Source of the DNA: an uncultured Wenzhouxiangella sp. | Lineage (GTDB): Bacteria; Pseudomonadota; Gammaproteobacteria; Xanthomonadales; Wenzhouxiangellaceae | Direction of reading: 5' to 3' | Assembly: GCA_937876395.1 (NCBI GenBank) | Contig: CALEIM010000031.1 | Location: 1 to 34,356 of the forward strand | Length of the DNA stretch: 34,356 nt | Translations under genes and position numbers: made by a program | Part shown: piece after piece, positions 1-9,016 of the stretch | Layout: each line of letters opens with the position of its first letter | How positions within the stretch are numbered: the first letter of the stretch is position 1 | The notes under the pieces: model-generated | Databases searched by the model: none | Seen by the model: the letters and a program-made list of their open reading frames with translations, nothing else | What the model was told of the DNA's origin: nothing

Positions 1-1186
1 TATTGTTGTCGGCACGGTCAACCGTGGCGGTAATCTGATGGGCACCGATCTCGTTGCCGGCCTGAAGGGAGAAATTGGCCACGCCGTTGACCGTACGCAC
101 GCTGATTTCACTGCCGTTGACCGAGCCACCGGCGCCGGTGCCCGACAGGCGCGCGCCGCTGCCTTGCGGTGCATCAAGCGACAACAGGACGTTGTTATAT
201 GAGCCGCCGCTGTCTTCCGGATTGGGCACGGCATTGCCGCTGGCATCGCTGACGAACAGCGACATGCTCTTGCTGGTAGTACCGCCGGCGCCCTGGACGT
301 AAATCGGCGCAGTCGACATCGAGAAGTCCAGGTTGGCCGGCAGGAAGTTGGCCGCTCCGGACTCGATCTCGATCACGAAGTCTTCTGAAAACACGTCGCC
401 GGTGTTGGCATCCTGGGCCGTGATGCTTACGGTCAGCGGGCCGGGTTGTTCAAAACTGTGCACGAACACGGTGGCTACACCGGCGGTCATGTTGACCGGA
501 CCGCTGCCCATCAGGACAAAAAATTCGTTGATGTCGTCGGTTTCCGGGTCATCGAGTGTCGAATAGGCGCCGCGCGTCACTGGCGCGACGGCCACGCCAA
601 TCTGGCCATCCGCCACGCTTCCGGCACTGCCGTCCGGATTGCGGTAGCGCACGGTGAGCTCATTGATGAACGGCGATCCCATAAAGATGTCGACCCCCTG
701 GGGGTTGGCCGGCATGGTTGTGCTGCCTTCGATGATGAGCCTGTTACCGGCGCCGGGATCATCAATCACTTCCACGGTCATTGATGTGGTCACCGTGCCG
801 GCGCCGCTTGGATTGGGACCTGAAGCGCTGAGCCTTACCTCACCGGTGTTGCCGCGCGCGGTAAACCAGAAGTTGGCAACGCCGCCGCTGGTCCCGGTCG
901 AAGCCGAAGCACCGCCCTGCTGGGTATCGTCGGTGGCAGAAACCACGCCGCGGCTGGCATCGCTTGAGTTGAGCGTTATCTGTGTGCCGTCGGACACAGC
1001 CGAATTGTCGGCATTGCGGAATCGCACGGTGACCTGGATCGTGCTGTTGGTGGCCACCTCGGTGGATTCAGCGCTGATGCTCATGCTCGCACTGCCGCCA
1101 GTGTCGAAACTGCCCGATGAGCTGCCGCCGCAGGCCGCCAGCAGCGCAGTCGCCGCCGCAATAATGCCGAATTTGAAGATCTTCAT
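1..1186 (-). CDS. Ig-like (invasin/Big-type) repeat lipoprotein, C-terminus cut by window edge
   Basis: The frame is open from ATG at 1186 to the left edge (395 codons, no stop seen). It starts MKIFKFGIIAAATALLAAC, a lipoprotein signal peptide with lipobox L-A-A-C and predicted lipidated Cys19, followed by a Gly/Ser linker. The rest is Ser/Thr/Gly/Asp-rich beta-type sequence in about 100-residue units. Phrases such as TEVATNSTIQVTVRFRNAD and GVANFSLQAGNEIGAHQITA resemble bacterial Ig-like (Big_1/invasin) domains. The gene lies 59 bp after pilQ on the same strand, so it may be co-transcribed with the pil operon, although an own promoter is possible. Expected location is the outer membrane or cell surface. 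Specific function is unknown; adhesion or a pilus or secretin accessory role are guesses. The true length cannot be seen. Confidence 0.8.
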   Translation of the reverse strand, partial: MKIFKFGIIAAATALLAACGGSSSGSFDTGGSASMSISAESTEVATNSTIQVTVRFRNADNSAVSDGTQITLNSSDASRGVVSATDDTQQGGASASTGTSGGVANFWFTARGNTGEVRLSASGPNPSGAGTVTTSMTVEVIDDPGAGNRLIIEGSTTMPANPQGVDIFMGSPFINELTVRYRNPDGSAGSVADGQIGVAVAPVTRGAYSTLDDPETDDINEFFVLMGSGPVNMTAGVATVFVHSFEQPGPLTVSITAQDANTGDVFSEDFVIEIESGAANFLPANLDFSMSTAPIYVQGAGGTTSKSMSLFVSDASGNAVPNPEDSGGSYNNVLLSLDAPQGSGARLSGTGAGGSVNGSEISVRTVNGVANFSLQAGNEIGAHQITATVDRADNN

Positions 1187-1245
1187 GTTTCGCTGTCCCG
1201 AGTTTTTTATGGTAAGAATCATGGCTGGTTGGCTCCGTCTTGGCG

Positions 1246-3429
1246 TCAGTCTGCGGCCACGCGTTCGTCAAGAATTGACGGCGTGACGAAGATCAGCAGC
1301 TCACGCTTGAGATCTTCGGTGCTGCGCTGGCGGAATAGTCGGCCGAGTATGGGTACGTCACCAAGCACCGGAACCTTTTGTTCCTGATGAGTGCGTTCTT
1401 CCTGGAAAATGCCGCCGAGAACGACGGTCTGTCCATTATCAACCAGAATGCGTGTGGAGAGTTCACGCGTATCGATGGACGGAATGAAACTGCCACGACC
1501 GTTCGGATAAAGCTCACCTACGGTGTCCTGCTTGACCTGAAGCTGCATCTGGACACGGTTGTCGGGGGTGATCAGCGGGGTAGCACGCAGCTCCAGCACG
1601 GCTTCCTTGAATTCGACGTTGATTGCGCCGGCCATCGAGCCGCCCTGGGTGGATTCATAAGGGATTTCCACGCCCTGAAGCACGTAGGCTTCGGCCTGAT
1701 TGGCGGTGATGACGCGCGGCGTGGAGATGATCTCGCCGCGGCCCTCGCTTTCCAGTGCGCTGAGTTCCAGATCCAGCAGCATGTCAGCCGCCAGCACGCT
1801 GAAGCCAAGGCTGCCGGTCGGGTTGGCCACCGGCAGATTGACGTTCAGGCGTTCGGTCAGCGGTGGCACGCCGACCGGCGTGGACGAGCCCGAACCCGAG
1901 CGTCGGTTGCTCAGTCCGTCGCGGATCATCATATCCGCGCCCTCACTGCTTGAGGCCAGGGTATAGAGATTGCCTCTGGAGTCCTGACGGGCGCCGGTCA
2001 CACCAAAGCGCACGCCGAGCTGATGATTGAAGTCACTGCGGGCGATGACGATGCGTGATTCGATGAGCACCTGGCGTACCGGGCGATCCAGCTCGGTAAC
2101 CAGTCGACGTATATCGTCAATCCGGTCAGTGGTATCGCTGATCAGCAGGGTATTGGTGCGCTGATCGATTGTCACCGAACCGCGCGCTGACAGCAGACCG
2201 GTTTCGGTGTCCAGATCACCCACTCCTGCGGAGGCCGCCTGAATCAGCGTAGCCATCTCACCCGCATCCGAATAGCTCAACTGGATGATCGCCGTGCGCA
2301 GCGGTTCAAGCGTCTGGCGTTCGGCGCGCGCGCGCAGAATCGCCTGTTCACGGTTGGCGATCTCCGAGGTCTGCGCGACCCAGATCACGTTACCGGATTG
2401 GCGCATGTCGAGATTCCTGGTTTCCAGAACGATGTCCAACGCCTGGTCCCAGGGCACATTGGTCAGCCTCAGGGTGAGATTGCCACCGACCGTGTCGGAT
2501 ACAACGATATTCAAATCGGAGACGTCGGCGATCAGAGCCAGAACGGAACGTACTGGAATATCCTGGAAGTTGAGGGTGATGCGATTGCCCTCATAGTCGC
2601 GCTCTTCGAACAGGGTCAGCTCACGATCCTGAGCGGCCACAGACGGCGGACGTGTCACTTCCAGAACGACCTGGCCGGCAGACTGGTAGGCCAGGTGCTG
2701 GTATGGCCCGGCGATGTCAATATTCAGGCGCACGTTATCACCGCGCTGCTCGGGCGTAATCATCTGCACCGGAGTGGCGAAATCGGTCACGTCCAGTCGA
2801 CGGTACAGATCATCAGGCAGGCGGGCATTGAACAGCTCAAGCCGAACCCCGCCGGTGCGCTCGGTTACCGAGATATTGGCGCCGCCCCGATCCATGTCGA
2901 CCAGGATCCGGCTCTCGCCGTCCGACCCGCGCCGAAAGTCGATCTGCTGCACCTGAAAATCAGCCGAGCCTGCGGTGGTCGCGGACTGGCCCGAGGCGGT
3001 GCTGGCTACGCTGCCGCCGGCATCCACGATCAGGGCGACCTGATTGCCGCTCACCTCCACCTCATAGGGCGCCATACGCGACAAATCGACCACCAGGCGG
3101 GTACGACCACCGGCGGTCAGCGCCGTGTAGCTGCGCGCCGGACCGATGCCGACCGAAGTGCGCGCGGAGCTGACCCCGGACTCCGTGTCCGGCAGCTCAA
3201 GCACAATGCGCGGTGGCTGCTCGGTGGTAAACACGGACGGGCTGCCCGGTTCGCCATCCAGTGCGAGTATGAATCGCACCTTGCCGGCCTCGCTTTCGAC
3301 CTGGATATTGGTCAATTCCGTGGCCTGGGCCATGGAAACCATCCAGAACAGCCCGATCAGAAGCGCCACGGCTTTAGTGCTGCTGTTCATCGTCCATCTC
3401 CCGTTCATCGCCCATGAAGGCTTGCTCAT
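1246..3429 (-). CDS. pilQ: Type IV pilus outer-membrane secretin PilQ
   Basis: PilQ forms the outer-membrane ring through which the type IV pilus passes. After a signal peptide (core AVALLIGLFWMVSMAQA) come two AMIN-type beta domains (roughly residues 35-110 and 150-240), which in this family bind peptidoglycan. Then follow an STN/N0 domain (LNFQDIPVRSVLALIADVSD), an N1 domain (about 370-450) and the C-terminal secretin barrel, ending with the signature VPVLGDVPILGRLFR and LLIFVTPSI. The start is uncertain. ATG 3429 has AAGGA 9 nt upstream and is used here. ATG 3456 overlaps the pilP stop (TAATG). ATG 3390 follows GGGAG and would give a conventional short n-region. It is the last pil gene of pilMNOPQ. 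The usual neighbours aroK and aroB do not follow. Confidence 0.95.
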   Translation of the reverse strand: MSKPSWAMNGRWTMNSSTKAVALLIGLFWMVSMAQATELTNIQVESEAGKVRFILALDGEPGSPSVFTTEQPPRIVLELPDTESGVSSARTSVGIGPARSYTALTAGGRTRLVVDLSRMAPYEVEVSGNQVALIVDAGGSVASTASGQSATTAGSADFQVQQIDFRRGSDGESRILVDMDRGGANISVTERTGGVRLELFNARLPDDLYRRLDVTDFATPVQMITPEQRGDNVRLNIDIAGPYQHLAYQSAGQVVLEVTRPPSVAAQDRELTLFEERDYEGNRITLNFQDIPVRSVLALIADVSDLNIVVSDTVGGNLTLRLTNVPWDQALDIVLETRNLDMRQSGNVIWVAQTSEIANREQAILRARAERQTLEPLRTAIIQLSYSDAGEMATLIQAASAGVGDLDTETGLLSARGSVTIDQRTNTLLISDTTDRIDDIRRLVTELDRPVRQVLIESRIVIARSDFNHQLGVRFGVTGARQDSRGNLYTLASSSEGADMMIRDGLSNRRSGSGSSTPVGVPPLTERLNVNLPVANPTGSLGFSVLAADMLLDLELSALESEGRGEIISTPRVITANQAEAYVLQGVEIPYESTQGGSMAGAINVEFKEAVLELRATPLITPDNRVQMQLQVKQDTVGELYPNGRGSFIPSIDTRELSTRILVDNGQTVVLGGIFQEERTHQEQKVPVLGDVPILGRLFRQRSTEDLKRELLIFVTPSILDERVAAD

Positions 3430-3455
3430 GATGTTCAGTTCCTTGCCAGTACACA

Positions 3456-3992
3456 TTAGTCTTCAGCCATGGTCACGCGAACTCGGCGCTCGACCCAGCC
3501 GCCGCGACCATCCTGTACAAGTTCACGTACTTCCACCTGGTTGGGACGCACGTCCATCACCAGGCCGTGGTTCTGCCCCAAGTAATTACCCTCGCGTACG
3601 CGGTGCACGACGCTTTCGTTATCCTGGATCAGGGCAAATTCAGCTGCATCGATCTCAATGGTGCCGACCATCGCCAGGGTATCGAGCGGAAAGCCTTCCA
3701 GGTATTCCTTGCGCCGATCAAAATCAGGCCGCAGGCCGTTACCAGGCTCATCTTCAGCCGCGTCCTCTTCTTCCTGAGACGCTCCTCGGGTGATCTGGAA
3801 GGGGTCGCGCAGATCCATGGCGTCATAGGCGACTATTTCCGGCGTCTGGATCGGTGGAATTGGATCGATTGGCTCCGGAGCACGCTGACGAATCTCAGCA
3901 ACCCAGCGCTCAAGATCCCCCGTGCCTTTGGCGCAGGCGGCCAGCAGCACGGCCAGCAGCACCACCGTCAGAATGCGCATCATCGGGCTCAT
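3456..3992 (-). CDS. pilP: Type IV pilus assembly lipoprotein PilP
   Basis: PilP is the inner-membrane-anchored periplasmic lipoprotein that links the PilN/PilO dimer to the PilQ secretin. The product is 178 aa. The N-terminus MMRILTVVLLAVLLAAC holds a lipobox with predicted lipidated Cys20. A Pro-rich linker follows, then the motif DLRDPFQ typical of PilP, and a C-terminal beta domain (about 105-175, with AEFALIQDNESVVHRVREGN) of the kind that contacts the secretin N0 domain. The ATG overlaps the pilO stop (ATGA), which implies translational coupling. The stop overlaps a possible pilQ ATG. ATG codons at positions 4 and 5 are alternative starts. Confidence 0.93.
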   Translation of the reverse strand: MSPMMRILTVVLLAVLLAACAKGTGDLERWVAEIRQRAPEPIDPIPPIQTPEIVAYDAMDLRDPFQITRGASQEEEDAAEDEPGNGLRPDFDRRKEYLEGFPLDTLAMVGTIEIDAAEFALIQDNESVVHRVREGNYLGQNHGLVMDVRPNQVEVRELVQDGRGGWVERRVRVTMAED

Positions 3993-4612
3993 TGTGAGCC
4001 TCCTGCCGCAACGGCGCTGGCTTCAGACTCGTCCAGATAGCGGTAGGTCGTAACGACCCCCTCCAGCCTGATTCGTCCTGGTGCGCCATCGACCGGCTGC
4101 AGCGAGATATCGCGCATGGTCAAAATAACCATCCTTGAGAGCGAGGCCACCGAGCTGACGAAATTGCCGAACTGGTGGTAGGTGCCGACCATGCGGACAT
4201 TGATCGGCTGCTCGGCGTAAAAATCTCGCTTGATCTCAGCGCGCGGCTCGAACAGTTCGTTGTCAATCCCGGCGCCCAGCGCTGTCTGCGAAATATCCAT
4301 CAGCAATTCAGGCATTTCGGTCCTTGAGGGCAGTTGGCGACGCATGACATCAAGCATTTCATCCATCTCAGCCAACTGCCGCTCATAGGCCGGCAGGTTG
4401 GCCGCCTTTTGCTGCTTGGTGCTGAACTCCTGCTTGAGCTGACTCTCCTGCTGCTCATGCTGGGCCAGTGATTCGCGCTTGTCCTTGATGACGTAGAAAT
4501 AGCCGCCCACCAGGAGCAGCACGGCCACAATCACCAAAAGGAATACCTTGACCCCGGTCGATGCCGAGCCGAGGTTTTTGAAGTCAAGATCTCTGAGTTC
4601 GGAAAGATCCAT
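3989..4612 (-). CDS. pilO: Type IV pilus alignment protein PilO
   Basis: PilO is a bitopic inner-membrane protein that dimerises with PilN in the pilus alignment subcomplex. The product is 207 aa. A short cytoplasmic tail (MDLSELRDLDFKNLG) precedes one membrane helix (about residues 22-43, VKVFLLVIVAVLLLVGGYFY). A charged coiled coil follows (about 48-95, rich in Glu, Gln and Lys), then a C-terminal ferredoxin-like domain containing IDNELFEPRAEIKRDFYAEQP and the phrase VRMVGTYHQFGNFVSSVASL, which is highly typical of PilO. GAGGAGAG lies 8-9 nt upstream of the ATG, inside the pilN 3' end; the pilN stop is 3 nt away. Confidence 0.95.
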   Translation of the reverse strand: MDLSELRDLDFKNLGSASTGVKVFLLVIVAVLLLVGGYFYVIKDKRESLAQHEQQESQLKQEFSTKQQKAANLPAYERQLAEMDEMLDVMRRQLPSRTEMPELLMDISQTALGAGIDNELFEPRAEIKRDFYAEQPINVRMVGTYHQFGNFVSSVASLSRMVILTMRDISLQPVDGAPGRIRLEGVVTTYRYLDESEASAVAAGGSQ

Positions 4613-4615
4613 GGA

Positions 4616-5212
4616 TCAGCTCTCCTCGCCGCCGGCCAATGCCAATTCGTCATCCTCGACCGCCTTCGGTGATGCAACGCGGGCGCGCAGTTCGAACCGG
4701 AACGGCTGGGCATCAGTCTCCGCGCCACTGCGAGCCTCGATAATTCGCAGCTCAGGCTGATGCATCCACTCGGCCTGCTCGATGTTGCGCATGTAGTCCG
4801 AAACACGGGTCTCCGACTGGGTCGTGCCCTGCAGGGTGATGTCTTCGCCGGTCTGACGCACCGAACTCAAGCGCACACCCTCTGGTGCGGTCCGGGCCAG
4901 ATGGTTGAACAGATGAACCATCATCGAGCGATTTTCCTGCAGACGCTCGATTACGTTCTTGCGCGCAAGCAGGTTGTCGCGGGTCTGCTCAAGCTGCTCG
5001 ATGGTGGCGATATCCCGGTCGAGTTTGGCGATCTCGGCCCTGAGATAGCCGTTACGCGCATCCTGTCCACCGATCTGGCGATCAATCAGTTGCGCGCCGA
5101 CAAAGACCAGCGCCGCAGCCAGCAGTGCGGTGCCTGCCAGCGCGACCAGGAAGTTGCGCTGACGTTGCTGGCGCTGGGTTTCGCGCCACGGCAGCAGGTT
5201 GATTCTGGCCAT
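4616..5212 (-). CDS. pilN: Type IV pilus alignment protein PilN
   Basis: PilN is the inner-membrane partner of PilO; its cytoplasmic N-terminal peptide docks into PilM. The N-terminus MARINLLPWRETQRQQRQR carries the INLLPWRE motif that inserts into PilM. One membrane helix (about residues 21-43) is followed by a coiled coil and a periplasmic fold (about 105-175) containing LARTAPEGVRLSSVRQTGED. I chose ATG 5212, whose A is also the last base of the pilM stop (TGATG). A GTG one codon earlier at 5215 is less likely. The last ~20 residues are acidic (EDDELALAGGEES). Confidence 0.95.
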   Translation of the reverse strand: MARINLLPWRETQRQQRQRNFLVALAGTALLAAALVFVGAQLIDRQIGGQDARNGYLRAEIAKLDRDIATIEQLEQTRDNLLARKNVIERLQENRSMMVHLFNHLARTAPEGVRLSSVRQTGEDITLQGTTQSETRVSDYMRNIEQAEWMHQPELRIIEARSGAETDAQPFRFELRARVASPKAVEDDELALAGGEES

Positions 5213-6285
5213 CACTCAAATCCCCGCAAGGCAAGCCCGCAGGCTGTGGTCAGGGCCGGACGCAGTCGTTCCAGGCGCCCGGCATCGATAGACGGCGCCA
5301 GGCGCATGCCGTCGATGGGGTCGGCCAGTTCACAGGAAATACCGACTTCATCACCCACCGCCTCGGCCAATCCAGGCGTGGATGCCGCCCCGCCGGTCAG
5401 AAACAGGGTGTTGATTCCCGAATAATCGCTCGACGAGGAGTAGAACTGCAGGGCGCGGCTGATCTGCTGAATCACGTTCTGGCGGAAGGGTTCAAGAATC
5501 TCGTCTTCAAAGCCCGCCGGGGGCGTTTCACCGCGCTGCAGGAAGGCCGCCTGTTCGGCATCCATGCCGTAGCGCCGCATGCAGTCCTCAACCAACTGCT
5601 GTCCGCCGAAGGCGTGCTCGCGACTGTAAATGGTGCGATCTGAACGCAGCGCAATCAGGGTTGAGGATGCCGCGCCCATATTGAGCACGCCGATTGCTTC
5701 CGACTCATCAATGCCGGCGCGCTTGCGCACCAGGCCGAAGGCATTGGCAATCGCAAAGGACTCCACCTCGACCACGCGCAAATTCAGGCCCGCCTGCTCG
5801 GCCACCTCCCGGCACAGGTCAACGTGTTCGGTCTTGGATGCGGCCAGCATCACCTCGACCAGTTCGGCATTGCGCGCCGCCGGCCCGAGAATCTCGAAAT
5901 CCAGGCTGACCTCGTCACGCGGATATGGAATGTACTGACCGGCCTCGACCTCGATCTGGGCCTCGATATCGTCTTCCGAGAGCTCGGCTGGCAAATGAAT
6001 GATCTTGGTGATCACCGCCGAACTGCTGACTGCCATGGCGCAGGCCTTGGCCTTGCTGCCGGATCGCTTGACGGCGCGCTTGACAGCCTCGGCCACCTGA
6101 TCGGTGTTGGTGATATTGCCCTCGCTGACCGCTCCTTCCGGAATCGGCTCAAGCGCAAATCCCTCGACGCGATAGTTGGAGCCGCTGCGGCTCAACTGCA
6201 GCACCTTGATGCTGCTTGAACCAATATCGACCCCGATCAGCGGCGGGGGCGCTGCACCCAGCAGCTTTCTGAGTAAATCGCTCAT
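5212..6285 (-). CDS. pilM: Type IV pilus actin-like ATPase PilM
   Basis: PilM is the cytoplasmic actin-like protein that binds the PilN N-terminus on the inner face of the membrane. The product is 357 aa, the usual length. The phosphate-binding loop LIGVDIGSSSIKVLQLS (about 16-32) and the later LFLTGGAASTPGLAEAVGDE (about 295-314) are the two nucleotide-binding signatures of the FtsA/PilM fold. DEVSLDFEILGPAARNAELV matches the 1C subdomain of PilM. It is the first gene of pilMNOPQ, and the promoter must lie in the 226-bp gap shared with the divergent mrcA, a classic gammaproteobacterial arrangement. Confidence 0.95.
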   Translation of the reverse strand: MSDLLRKLLGAAPPPLIGVDIGSSSIKVLQLSRSGSNYRVEGFALEPIPEGAVSEGNITNTDQVAEAVKRAVKRSGSKAKACAMAVSSSAVITKIIHLPAELSEDDIEAQIEVEAGQYIPYPRDEVSLDFEILGPAARNAELVEVMLAASKTEHVDLCREVAEQAGLNLRVVEVESFAIANAFGLVRKRAGIDESEAIGVLNMGAASSTLIALRSDRTIYSREHAFGGQQLVEDCMRRYGMDAEQAAFLQRGETPPAGFEDEILEPFRQNVIQQISRALQFYSSSSDYSGINTLFLTGGAASTPGLAEAVGDEVGISCELADPIDGMRLAPSIDAGRLERLRPALTTACGLALRGFE

Positions 6286-6511
6286 ACTGTTCGTCTGCCC
6301 TCTGGTCGGCGTGGCCTTGATAGACCGGTCCCACTGACTTGAACCATCCGGCAGTTCCCCCCTGCCAAAGCCGGCCTGAACAAGTCAAAGTCTGTGCTAC
6401 CCTCTGTTCGATTCAGGTCGTCCGGATCGCAGTTCAGGGCACTTTCTTCCCGGAACCTCGTCCAAGACGAGCGTCATCTCGACTTGTCTGTGCCTACATT
6501 TACCATAACTC
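6286..6511. promoter_or_regulatory. Divergent pilM / mrcA intergenic region
   Basis: This 226-bp gap separates two divergent transcription units and so must hold both promoters, but I see no convincing -35/-10 pair on either strand. It contains an inverted repeat: TGACTTG (6335-6341) pairs with CAAGTCA (6381-6387), and inside it GGCAG (6350-6354) pairs with CTGCC (6362-6366). On the minus strand this would fold in the pilM leader or sit near its promoter. No clear Shine-Dalgarno is visible just upstream of the mrcA ATG. Confidence 0.45.
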
Positions 6512-9010
6512 ATGGTCCGAATAAAGCCTTTAATAGTATTTTCTATCCGACTGTTTTTCCTGCTGTTCATTATGGCAGGAATCGGCGTCCTTGTGGTTTG
6601 GATCACGATTGTGCCCTCACTGCCCCCGGTGGACTCGCTCAAGGACCTGCGTTTACAGGTGCCGCTGCGCATTTATTCGGCTGACCACAAGCTGATGGCC
6701 GAGATCGGCGAACAGCGTCGCCGACCGCTTGAGCTGGACGAAATGCCCGAACCGCTCAAGCTGGCATTCTTGAGTGCAGAGGACGACCGCTTCTACCAGC
6801 ACCCCGGCGTTGACTGGCGTGGCACGACTCGGGCGGTGTGGCTGTACACGCTGAGCATGGGGCGCGGTCGGGTACCCGGCGGCAGTACGATCACCCAGCA
6901 GGTGGCGCGGCGCTTTTTCCTGTCCACCGATTATTCGGTTACCCGCAAGCTGCGCGAAATGCTGCTGGCCTTCAAGATCGAGCGCGAACTCGACAAGGAT
7001 GAAATTCTCGAACTCTACCTCAACAAGGAATTTCTCGGCCATCGGGCCTACGGCGTGGCCGCCGCCGCGCAGGTCTACTACGGCAAAACGCCGGCGGAGT
7101 TGAGTTTGGCCCAGATGGCGATGATCGCCGGCCTGCCCAAAGCGCCGTCGCGCGACAATCCGATCAGCGGCCCGGAGCGCGCCATGATTCGGCGCAACTG
7201 GATTCTTGGCCGCATGCTCGAACTTGGCCACATCGAGCAAAGCGAATACACCCTGGCCATGGCCGAACCCAACACGGCTCGTTTCCACGGGCCCGAGATC
7301 GAGCTGGAATCACCCTGGGTGGCCGAAATGGTGCGCCAGGATGCAGTTGATCGGCTGGGCGCAGAAGCGGCCTACAACGAGGGTTTCGTCGCCTACACCA
7401 CGATTCAGTCCGAACTGCAGCAAGCGGCCAATCGGGCCATTCGCGACGGCCTGAACGCCTATGACCGGCGCCACGGCTGGCGCGGCCCGGAGGATCAGAT
7501 CGAAGCCGATCTGCTCGACGATGTCGAGGCCATCAACGAACACCTGGATTCCTTGCGCGGCGTCGCCGGGCTGGTGCCGGCGGTGGTCCTGGCGGCTGGC
7601 GAGGAAGACGCGCGCCTGCGTCTCCAGGGTGGCACCGAGATTGAGCTTGAGCTTGCTTCGATACAGTGGGCCAGACCCTTTATCAACAGCAATTCAACCG
7701 GGCCTGCCCCCCAGGCGTTCGCCGATGTCTTGAGCGCCGGTGACATCGTGCGCGTGCGCCACAGCGAGGACGGCTGGCAACTCGCCCAGATCCCTCTGGC
7801 CGAAGCCGCGCTGATCAGCCTGGACGCCAGCACCGGCGAAATCCTTGCCCTGACCGGCGGCCTGGACTTCAACCACAGCCAGTTCAACCGCGTTACCCAA
7901 AGCCTGCGCCAGCCAGGATCGGCGTTCAAGCCGTTCATCTACGCGGCCGCCCTGGAACACGGCTTTACGCCGGCCTCACAGGTCAATGACGCTCCGGTGG
8001 TCGTCGACGACCCGTCTCAGGAACGTGCCTGGAAGCCAACCAACTTCGGCCAGCGTTTCTTCGGACCAACGCGCCTGCGTGAAGCCATGGTCGACTCGCG
8101 CAACCTGGTCAGCGTCCGGCTGCTGATGGCCATGGGCATGGACAGCGGGCGCGATTACATGAGCCGCTTCGGTTTCGCCGCGCAGCAAATGCCGACCGGC
8201 GCATCCATGGCGCTGGGCTCGGCGTCGCTGACGCCGCTGAGCGTGGCCAGCGGCTATGCCGTATTTGCCAACGGCGGCTACGCAATCGAGCCGCGCTATC
8301 TGTACGCCGTGGCGGCGTCCACCGGCCATTTTGTTCACGAACCGCAGCCGCTCGTGCTGTGCCGTGACTGCCCCGAAATCCCACCGCCAAACGCCCTTGA
8401 GGTTGAGGAGCCCGAGGCGGAGACCACGCCGCGCCTGGTGCGCCCCCAGTTGGCCGCCGCCCAGGACGTCGAGGCTGCAACCGGCCCGCTGGAGGGAGCC
8501 GATGAGCCCGTTGGACCGCCGCGCCCGCACTTTAGCGAACAGGTGCTCGACCCGGCGGTTGCCTGGCTGATCGACTCGATGATGTCTGACGTCATCAGCC
8601 GCGGCACCGGCCGGCGCGCCCAGGCGCTGGGCCGCAGCGATCTGGCCGGAAAAACCGGTACCACCAACGGCTTTCGCGATACCTGGTTTGCCGGCTACGG
8701 CGGCGGTCTGGTGACCGTGGTCTGGCTCGGCATGGACGACTATCAGACCCTCGGCAGCCAGGAGCAGGGCGGGCGCACGGCGCTGCCGCTGTGGGTCGAC
8801 TTCATGGGCAGCGCCCTGGAAGGCCGGCCGGAAACGGACCGCCCACTGCCGGTTGGTTTGACCCGCGCCCTGATTGATCCTGACACCGGGCACCGCGTCC
8901 GACCCGGCACACCCGGCGCAATGACCGAATGGTTTCTCGCCGAGCATTTGCCGCCGCTCGACAGCTCAAGCAGCGAGGCCGGATCAGCCGATCCCTACGA
9001 TATTTTCTGA
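6512..9010 (+). CDS. mrcA: Penicillin-binding protein 1A (bifunctional transglycosylase/transpeptidase)
   Basis: PBP1A polymerises lipid II into glycan strands and cross-links stem peptides at the inner membrane. The product is 832 aa. One N-terminal membrane anchor (about 8-32) precedes the GT51 glycosyltransferase domain: FLSAEDDRFYQHPGVDW with the catalytic Glu, then GGSTITQQVARRFF, then LYLNKEFLGHRAYGVAAAAQ. An OB-like insert (about 320-430) comes next, then the transpeptidase domain. Its motifs are S-x-x-K as GSAFKPF (about residue 470), S-x-N as DSRNLVS, and KTGTT (about 715-719). A Pro/Glu-rich loop (about 620-675) precedes the last motif. All catalytic motifs look intact. It is divergent from pilM. 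Confidence 0.96.
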   Translation: MVRIKPLIVFSIRLFFLLFIMAGIGVLVVWITIVPSLPPVDSLKDLRLQVPLRIYSADHKLMAEIGEQRRRPLELDEMPEPLKLAFLSAEDDRFYQHPGVDWRGTTRAVWLYTLSMGRGRVPGGSTITQQVARRFFLSTDYSVTRKLREMLLAFKIERELDKDEILELYLNKEFLGHRAYGVAAAAQVYYGKTPAELSLAQMAMIAGLPKAPSRDNPISGPERAMIRRNWILGRMLELGHIEQSEYTLAMAEPNTARFHGPEIELESPWVAEMVRQDAVDRLGAEAAYNEGFVAYTTIQSELQQAANRAIRDGLNAYDRRHGWRGPEDQIEADLLDDVEAINEHLDSLRGVAGLVPAVVLAAGEEDARLRLQGGTEIELELASIQWARPFINSNSTGPAPQAFADVLSAGDIVRVRHSEDGWQLAQIPLAEAALISLDASTGEILALTGGLDFNHSQFNRVTQSLRQPGSAFKPFIYAAALEHGFTPASQVNDAPVVVDDPSQERAWKPTNFGQRFFGPTRLREAMVDSRNLVSVRLLMAMGMDSGRDYMSRFGFAAQQMPTGASMALGSASLTPLSVASGYAVFANGGYAIEPRYLYAVAASTGHFVHEPQPLVLCRDCPEIPPPNALEVEEPEAETTPRLVRPQLAAAQDVEAATGPLEGADEPVGPPRPHFSEQVLDPAVAWLIDSMMSDVISRGTGRRAQALGRSDLAGKTGTTNGFRDTWFAGYGGGLVTVVWLGMDDYQTLGSQEQGGRTALPLWVDFMGSALEGRPETDRPLPVGLTRALIDPDTGHRVRPGTPGAMTEWFLAEHLPPLDSSSSEAGSADPYDIF

Positions 9011-9016
9011 TTGGAA

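Noticed and set aside
2398..3417. Long plus-strand open frame (339 codons) opposite pilQ.
   Set aside because: It lies wholly antisense to a clear secretin gene; its His/Gln/Arg-rich composition is typical of GC-rich shadow frames, and no motif is seen.
6335..6352. GGTTCAAGTC on the minus strand looks like a tRNA T-arm.
   Set aside because: No matching acceptor, D or anticodon stems can be placed around it within 80 nt.
7976..8947. Long minus-strand open frame (323 codons) opposite mrcA.
   Set aside because: It is antisense to the transpeptidase domain with shadow-like composition and no start signal.
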